DNA of 64,000 nt from assembly GCA_021495925.1 (NCBI GenBank), contig JAKEKT010000090.1, positions 62,001 to 126,000 on the forward strand, in the 5' to 3' direction. The position numbers and the translations under genes are program-made. Of this stretch, positions 14,201 through 23,200 are shown piece after piece. Origin of the DNA: Diplodia intermedia (taxonomy: Eukaryota; Ascomycota; Dothideomycetes; Botryosphaeriales; Botryosphaeriaceae). Position 1 is the first letter of the stretch. Each line of letters starts with the position of its first letter. Below the pieces are notes generated by a model, which worked only from the letters and a program-made list of their open reading frames with translations, made no database searches and was not told where the DNA came from.

Positions 14201-17200
14201 GCAAGCAGCGCCAGACGCGGAATTGCAACAGGCAGAGCCTATCGAGACTGCTGAAGCTGATCCGGAGTCCGAGTTCGTGGCCGTCCCTGCGAAGAAAAAG
14301 AAGAAGGGCAAGAAGGGCCGGAAGAGCGTCTCTGAGAGTCCCATTGATGTCGCCACCACGCCTGTGGAAGAGGTTATGCAGGAGCCTGAGTCCAAGGCCC
14401 CGCTAATGGCTCCTGCTGAGTCTGAACTGGACCAGTTTGTTGAGGCGCCAGTATCCGAGGCGCCCAACGTGGACGCGGCTGCGCTGGAAGCTCACTTTGA
14501 GCAGCCAGGTTCGAAAGACATGCCGCGGGAGCCCATCACCGAGCCTGTCACGACTGTGGAGGAAGGCCAAGTTCCCCATGCTGTCTTTATCCCTCTGCCC
14601 GATGCAGATAATGATCAGGACCTTGCGGAGCCGCAGGATGAGGTGCATCACGATGTCCCTGAGAAGATTGGTGTCTTTGAGCCGGCGACCTCCGAGCAAG
14701 CGACCGTCGCTGAACAAGTCGAGGAGGTGCGTCTTGAGGCCGAGCCTGAGAACGAATTCTCTCTCGTTCCTTCGAAGGACCAGCATCAGCAGGAAGAAGA
14801 TATTGTTTCTGCCCCCGAGCCCTTTGCCACTCCAGTCCATGTCGAGGAGGTGCAAGAGAAACAGCCACACTTCCTCTTCGGCCCCGATGTGCCCCTATCT
14901 GAGAGCCACCAGGAAGATCCGGTTGAGCAAGTGCCCTTGCCCGAGGACGAGCGTGAGGAGTTCAAGGAAGCTGAACGGGCTATGGAGCCCCAGCCTATCT
15001 TTGAAGATATGCAAGAGAAACAACCAAGCCAATTCCTCGGTGCTGACGCGACCTCCCCCGGACCGACCCATGGCAATCTGCCCGAGCAGCTGTCTTTGCC
15101 GGAGGACGAACACAAGGATCCATGGGAAGCTGACCGTGCCTTTGAGGTTGAGCCTGTCGGCAAACAAGCGCCACATGAACAGCCCCAGGTCTTTGACGAG
15201 GCTGCTCGGGTGATGGTCGAGACCGAGCCCGCCGTCGCAGAAGTGCAAGAGAAGCAACCAAGCGACCTCTTCGGCGCCAAGGTGGCTCTGCCTGAGGGCG
15301 ATGACAAGCAACTACCTGAGCAGCTCACCATGCCTGAAGACGAGCGTCGCGAGTTCGACGAGGCCGAGCGGGCTATGGAGATCGGGCCGGAACGGATTCC
15401 TGAGGAGCCAGTCGTCGAGAAGGGTTCCGAGGCTAGTCTGCCGACCGCTATCTCGCCCGAGGCGGCTCCTGTGCCCGTGCACTCGCAAGTGCCTGAGCTG
15501 GGTGCTGAAAGCCGGGTACTGCATGAGCCCTCTTGGGAGCATGAGGATACTGCTACCGCTACACCCAAAGATGACGCCGAACCCGTTGTTTCTGAGATCG
15601 TCGGCGCACCTGGGTCGCTTGCTGAGAGTCACACTTTCGATGAGCAGGCAGCCACTCCTTTTGTTTCAGAGCCGCAATCCGAACTGGCTGTTTCTGATGT
15701 TGAACAAATCTCCGAGCCTCTTGCTGAAAACCAGGCCTCCAGTGAGCCATTTGCGCTGCCTCAAGAGACCGCAACTACCGCCAGCATCCATGAGACGCTG
15801 CCGGAAGACGAGTGGGCAGTCAAGCCGTCCAAGAAAAAGAAAAGCAAGAAGGGCAAGAAGTCGAAGGCCTCTGGGCAGTCCAGTGTCGACATCACTGAGC
15901 CATCAACCCCGGCTGAACGCAGCGAACCTCAGATCTTGCACGAGGAGGACACGATTAACTCACTTGGCACTTCACACGCTCTTGAACAGCCCGCAGAGAA
16001 CATTGAGGCGGTCGGCGGCATCGACAACGTGCCCGAAATGGGCACTGCAACAGCCGCAGAGAGAGAGCCGGACACAAGGGATAGGGAGCATGGCGCCTTG
16101 CATGACCTTGACCGTTCCATCACACAAGAGACGATGCCGGAGGAAGAGCAAACTGCTATGGGTCTTTCCTCAACTGACAACGCAACTGAGCCAAACCTTG
16201 CGGTTGAGGAGCCGGTTTCAACATTGCAGCCTTCGACCGCCGAAGAGGCTGCGAACATTCCGCTACCTTCGGAGACTGAGGAGCCTATTCTATCTTCGGA
16301 TGTTGCTAACATCGCTGCGGTCGAGCAAATTCACGATGAAACGATTGCGGAGCCACAACAGATGATCGAGCCGGAACATGTCAAGGAAGCGCCCGTTGGA
16401 GAAACTGCAGCACTCGGCCAAGATCCATCTGCCGCCATCGAAGCTCAGCCAGAGGATGAATGGTCTGTTCCAAGCAAAAGCAAGAAGGACAAAAAGAAGA
16501 AGAAGAAACGTGGCTCTGTCGCCCAGACGCCAATTGAATCTTCGACACCTGGAAGTCCGAGGTTGGAGGCATCAGGCGTCGAGGACATTGCGACGGTGGC
16601 GTCGCCAACGCAGGGCGACCCGGCAATCATCCCAGTGGACCAACTGCAACCTGCAGAGGAAAATTTCGAGGCTGCAAGTGAAATCACGCCTGCGGCTACG
16701 GATCAGCCAGCCAGCGGCGCGGACGACCTACGTGGCCCCGCTCCCGGGGCCGCGTTGATGCCCATCGACCCCGGCGCTCCCGTAAGCGAGGAAAACCCCT
16801 CGAATCTGATGGCAGAAGAGTCACGTGAGGAGACACCGCTTCATGCAGGCGAGTGGGAACTGCCAACTCAGTCGAAGGAGGTTGGCGAGGAGGACAAGGA
16901 GCGTGTCGTCGCTCCCCCCACCACCGGTCAAGGCCTGGTGGAGGAAGAAGCGGCGCTCGCCGATGGACAGATCTCCAGCACTACCGCCGCCACTCCACTT
17001 CTGGAGACCGCTGAACCAGTGCCACGAGACGCCGACGACGCTTGGACTGTGGATCCCGCCGCCGTGTCTCCTTCTGCGCATCACCAACAGTCGATCGCGC
17101 CGCTGGAGTCTGAACTTGCCGAGGAGTTGCCGAAGGATATCGGAGCTGTTGTCGCGCCTACTCCTGTCGTCGAGGAGGCGGTCGCTTCACCCGCTGTCCC

Positions 17201-20200
17201 CGAGGCCGCCGCGGCCGAAGACGAGTGGGCGTACATGCCTGCAAAGAAGAACAAGAAAGGGAAGAAGGGCAAGAAGCAAGATTCCATCCCGTCGACTCCG
17301 AAGGAGATAGAACAAGCACCGGAGCCTTTTGTCGAGCCCGTGGAGAATGAACGTGCAACCGATGGCACAAATTTGCAGAGCGCTCCGGCCGAAACAACGG
17401 GCGAGGAGTCGCCGGCACCCTTTGACGAACCGCCGGCCCCAGTAGAAGCTGGCGAGGATGAATGGGCCCTTCCTGCCAAGAAGAAAAAGGGTAAGAAGGG
17501 GAAGAAGGGCTTCGCCGACATTGTACAGGAGGCCGTACAAGCTCCGGAGACTCCTGCCCTTCCCGAGCGGCAGTTGCCAGAACAGGCCAGCGAGAGCGGT
17601 GACAAGATAGAGGAAAGCGCACCGGTGTCTTTGGAATTCCCAGCGAACGTTTCACGAGAGGCCGCGGATGAAGCCACGGACGTCGACGATGTGCCTTTCG
17701 AATCCTCTGCTCGGGGTCTCGAAACGTCAATTACTGAAGAGATTCCGGGTGAGGAGCAACCCTCGAGCACCAAACCGCTCAGTGATGTCGTCACAGAGGA
17801 GCCAACCGTAGCCGAACCCTCCCTGGAGCAACCGAAGGAGGCTGACGCTGAAGATCTCTGGGCCGTGCCGACGAGGAAGAAGAGCAAGAAAAAGAAGAAG
17901 GGGAAGCAAATGTCCTTGGACGAGCCTGCAACGTCGCCTACGACGGAACACGTTGAACCCAAGGACGTTGCTGGCGTTCTGCCGGTGGAGGAGCCCAGGG
18001 ACATGTTGGAGGTGGAAGAGACTCGGCCTGAGGTTGTCCCGGAGTTGTCGCAGCCTGAAACTCTTCCGGAATTGTCGCAGCCTGAAGCCAGCATCGACAC
18101 GACTACTCCAGTCGTCGAACCCACAGACGCTGGTGGGATTGGTGAGGCTGGTGAAGCCAATGCCGAGGATGAGTGGGCGCCTGCTCCCACTTCGTCGAGG
18201 AAGAAGAAAAAGAAGGCAAGGAAGGACAAGCAGGGCTCAGTTTCTGAGGTTCTGCCCACCCCTGATGAAGCACCGCCGGCCGTCGAAGAGAAGGCGGTGG
18301 AAGAGCACACTCCCGAGAGCAAAGATGTTGAGTTTGTATCAGGTGAACAGCCACAACCGGTTGTGGAGCCTGTGCTCGACGTGGCTAGTGAGGCTGTCGA
18401 AGCGCATGATCAGGAGAACAAGGACGTCGATTTTGTTCCGAGCGAGCAGCCGCAGCAGGAGGTCGACGAGACTGCTGTCAAGGCTGTCGAAAAGCATATT
18501 CCGGATCAAAGGGACCTCGGACCCCAACTGGACATCGAGCCTGTGACGGAAGAGCTCACTGATACGGTTGCGTTCGACGAGCCATCGAACGAGCCCACTT
18601 TCGAAGAGCAGCCCGCCGAATCACATGTCGTCGAAGAACCTTTCGAGGCTTCCATTGAGCAAACCCCCATGGAGCAATCTCTGCCTTCTGAGCCAGTCGT
18701 GACAGATGTTGCGAGCGTCCAGCCCCCTCAGGAAGCAGGCGAGGATGAATGGGATATTCCGGTCAAGCAGAAGAAGAAGAAAGGCAAGAAGGGGAAGCGC
18801 GATTCTACTCCTAGCACGCCGCCGGTCGTTGAGGAGGTTGCTCCTGCCGTCGTTGAAGAGTCCACGGTTCCTTTGGACACAGCCAGCCCCATCGTCGAGG
18901 AGTCTACACCTGTCACCGAATTGCCTGCCCCAGTCGCAGAAGAGTCTGCGCCAATCGCTGCAGAGACCGAAGATACTATGCCTCAGCTCAGCGAAGAACC
19001 AAAGTCCCTTGACGATAACGACGATCTCAAAGATATCCCAACTTCGGTCGAGCTTGTTAATCAGGAGCCGTCTGCGCCGATTGAAGGCGAATCGCAACAA
19101 GACGTTGAGAGAACTCTGTCCGCTGCGGATCCGAGCTCCACGGAGGCTCCCACGCAAGAAACTGCCCCCGTCCATGACGCACCTCATGAGGCGCAGCCTG
19201 AAGACCTGTGGGCTATGCCGACACGAAAGAAGTCCAAGAAAGGCAAGAAGGGAAAGCAGCAAAGCATCTCCACTACGCCAGCTGAATCATCGGAACCGCA
19301 ACCTGAGCCCGAAATCGTTAGGGAACAACGGCTTGAAGACGCGCCGATGGAGCCGCAAGAGTCTACGCCCATCGAAGCTGTTGCAGACGAGGAGTTTAGC
19401 ATGCCTCTGAGTAAGAAGGACAAGAAGAAGCAAAAGAAGAAGGCTGCTGCTACTCCTGCCGCCGCTGCGGCTGTGCCAATGCATGATTCGCCGTCGTTCC
19501 AAGATACGGTGGCAGATGAGATGCCTGCTGAGCAAGAAGTTCCCAGGGCTGAGAAACATACCGAGTGGACTGCTCCTCCGCTCAGCTTCGCCGATGCCGC
19601 CAATATCCTTACCACAGAATTGTCTGATTCTAAGCGTGAGAACCTCGAGCCGCAAAGCTTGGTTGCCCAACCATCGTCGGAGGCTCCGTTTGAGCATGAG
19701 GGCATGGAAGAGGTGAAGGACAAGGCTTTGTCTGAGGAGTCTGCCGTACCTCATATCGCGGAGGACATCACCTCGAAGGACATCACATCGGAACACATGT
19801 CTCAAGACGTTCCTCAGCCCGGAAGTAACGCACGTGGTTTCGTCAATGCTGAACCTCCAAGAGAGGTTGAAGCACCAGTCCCCACGGAATCCACGGAAGA
19901 ATTGCCAGAGAGCGAAGACAAGAAATTCAGCTCCACATCTGCGCCTTCTATTGGCTTTGCAGCTGCAGCGGGCATCTTGGCCGATGCTGTTGCCGGTTCG
20001 CGGCGCAAGGAGCATTCGCCCGAACCCTTCAAGTCAAGCGAGCCCACAATTGAAGCCGCTTCCGGTATTCCCGAAGGCCATGTCCTGACGACTTCCCCCG
20101 ACACAGCACATCATGATATTACACATGAGATACCAGACGTCCCGTCTGCTTCGCTTGGAGATACTGATGCGCCCAAAGACCCAGCTACAGAGCAACGAGA

Positions 20201-23200
20201 GGCTGATGCACCAACTAAAGACACCATTGTGCCCTTGGAGACTTCGATGGATGTTGATGAGACACTTCTCGAGCCCATTTCGGCACCGGTGGAGGCAGAG
20301 GTGGACCCTTCTGAGGAGTTCGCGCCAGTCAAGAAGAGCAAGAAGAAAAAGAAGAAGGGGAGGAAGAGCGTTGGCACGGAAACGCCAACTACCGAGGAGC
20401 CGGTTCTTGAGTCGAAGGAAGTCCTCTCAGAGCCAGTCGCCGAAGCTGAACCTGAAGCTGGTCCTGTCGACGAAACTCCAACTCCGGAAGCCAAGCCTGC
20501 TGAAAACGAGTCTGCAACTCATGATCAAGCCAAGGAAATGACCGAGCCAGCCTTTGGCTCCGATGAAAAGCGACCTGGATCTCCTGAACGCGATGTTGAT
20601 TTTGCAGCGACTCTTGCAGCGGGCTTGCAAGATTCCGGTTTCGATCCTAGCCTTGTCCTCAGCGATCCCACCTTCCACGAGCGCAAGAGTCCGCCGAGTT
20701 CAGCCCTTGAGGCTGACTTTGACGATGAGTTTGCGTGGTCAAAGCCGAAGAAGAACAAGAAAAAGAAGAAGGGTATCGCGGCACCAGATGTCGAAGGGGA
20801 TTCTGCAGTACAAGACGTCGCCGCTCAGGAAACACCCAGCCATGAGCGGTCAGCGGAAGAGAACTCCAGTCAAGATCCAGCCTTCGCTGCCGCTGTGACT
20901 TCTGTCCTGGACGATCCCACTTTCAACAGGCGCACCCCTTCCCCTGACGCTACGAAGGAAGCAGTGTCTGATGAGTTTTTCCCCTTCCAGAAAAGACCAA
21001 AGAAAAATAAGGGGAAGAACAGCCAAGATGACAGCCCCGAGGCCGAATTGGCTGACCTGAGCCAATTCGAGGGCCGACCTGCTTCGCCCATTGGTATGCC
21101 TCCGGATGAAGTCAGCCGCATGATTTCCGAGACACTGCCTGACGTCGCTGCCGAAGAGCCACTTTCTGCAAGCAAGCAGTCACCCACAGAAGTTGGGAAG
21201 GACATTACGGTCGAAGAACGTCAACCCTCTACTTCAGACGAACCCATTCGGGAAATTGCTGTTGATTCGCCGGCGGTCGAGGCTCCCACGGATGTGCCCA
21301 CCGCTGTTGAGAATCCAGCTGCCGAACCTGGAGCCGAGAACGTAGAAGCGAACGACCGCGAACTTTCTGTTGAAACTGCCGCAGCTGATACAAGCGGTGC
21401 TCCGAATGCTGTTGCGGAAGATGAATGGGCTGTGCCGAGTAGGAAGAAGAGCAAAAAGGGAAAGAAGGGAAAGAAGGGCGCGAGAGATGTGTCTGGCCAG
21501 CAGACGCCAGTTGAACAGACAGAAGCCACGGCTTCAAAAGCTCCGGTTTCGACGTCTTGGGCGGACCAGATGGAGGACGAGACGCCAATTGAGATTCCTG
21601 CCGAGTCAGGGTCGCTCGTCAAGATGCTTGAATCGCGAAATGAAGAGCCTCATGCGGAGAAGGAGGTGGAAGCGACGCAGGAGTGGGACTTTCCGTGGAA
21701 CAAGAAGAACGACGAGACGAAGCGGATGTCCGTTCAGGAAATGGCGGAGCAAGCAATGTTACCAGCCAACGAGAAGGGAGCTGGAATGGAGTTTGAGGAG
21801 AAGAAGGTGGAGGAACCGTTCGACGCGAGAGCGGTTGAGGAAGCGACCACTGCAGTCCCTAAGCTCAGTACTAAGGATAGGCCAGCCAAGCAGGAGGAGC
21901 CTTCATCGGCCGAAAGCCAGAGCAGCAAGATTGCAAGCCTTTTCCCTGGTCTTGAAAGGGTGAAGCGTAAGGTTCCACCACCGAAGGAAGCAGAGCCTAG
22001 CACAGACTCGCTGGAGAAGAAGGACTCGCGCTCTTCCCTTTTGAGCGACCGTGGGTCATTTGAGAGGCTGCGCAGAGGCTCTTCCTTGCACAGCAAGCGC
22101 AGCATTGAGAGAGAGTCATCGTCAGAGCCCCATCGCCGTCTAGGTGGTCTTGGACATATCATGCAACAGCCCACATGGGGATTCCCGCCAGATTTGGCAC
22201 CGGATCGAGACAGCGCGGTCAACATGAACGACACTCCAATCCTCCCCAGCGAACCCACGTTCCATACCATGGTAAGAGATAGCGGCTTCCACGACGGCGA
22301 TCACACTCCCATCGAGGATGAACAACAAGACTTTCCACCCGAGCCAATGCAGGTGGACGTGGAAACGGGGCCCGAATGGGAAACTTCTGTTAGACAAGGT
22401 GAATCGGCGGAAAGCGTACCCATGGAAGACGGCAACGAGAAGGTCCCTTCGACAGTAACGCCGGTGGAGCAGAACAACAGCCCTCAATGGCCCGACGAAG
22501 ACACAGCACAAGGTACGGAATTCACATCTCCTGTTGAATCCCTCACCACCACAAGGGCACGCTCGTCCACGTTGTTCCAGTCCTCACCATCGGCAGGCTC
22601 CATTCTCGATACGCCGTTGAAACAGTCAGACACGCCCGGCGAACCCAGGAGTATTGCTTCCTCCCCACCCTCAGCCACGCGGGAGCTACCGCAAGAACCG
22701 CCCGCGTCCCTCTTTGGAGACCCAACGCAGCAGACAACGGAGAGATCGCCGCCAACCTCGGCCCCATCGCGTCATCTCAAGTCTCCGAGCATGTGCCTCA
22801 ACACGATCCGCGAATACAGCCCCGACGAGTCTTCGCTCAACAAGAAGGGGCGGCCAACTTCAGACGTGGGTATGCCGGATCATGGAGTCAAGTCTCTCCG
22901 TCGCAGCTTTGGGTCCAGGAAGAGCCTCAACGACGAGATGCAATCCTCACCGGGCCATCCAGAGGAAGACCAAGCCAGCGTCATCCACGTCAGGGACCCC
23001 AGTGATGCGTTCCACCAGACCGACCAGGACGGCGGACGACAGCGCGCAGGCAGCATCGGCGACCCGTTCGTGGACAAGCAGCAGCGGCCGTCGAGTGCGA
23101 TCAGCGACCGGTCGATTGGCAGCCACGCAGGCAGCATTTTTGCGAGAATCAAGACGCCCGAGCAGCTTCGATCGCCCAGCTCCATCAGCGCACGGTCCGA

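Noticed and set aside
11841..14228. 795-codon minus-strand ORF antisense to the giant gene
   Set aside because: It mirrors the Glu/Pro/Lys-rich repeats; the product is Leu/Arg/Gly-rich low complexity with no domain. Codon bias of the sense gene explains the open frame.
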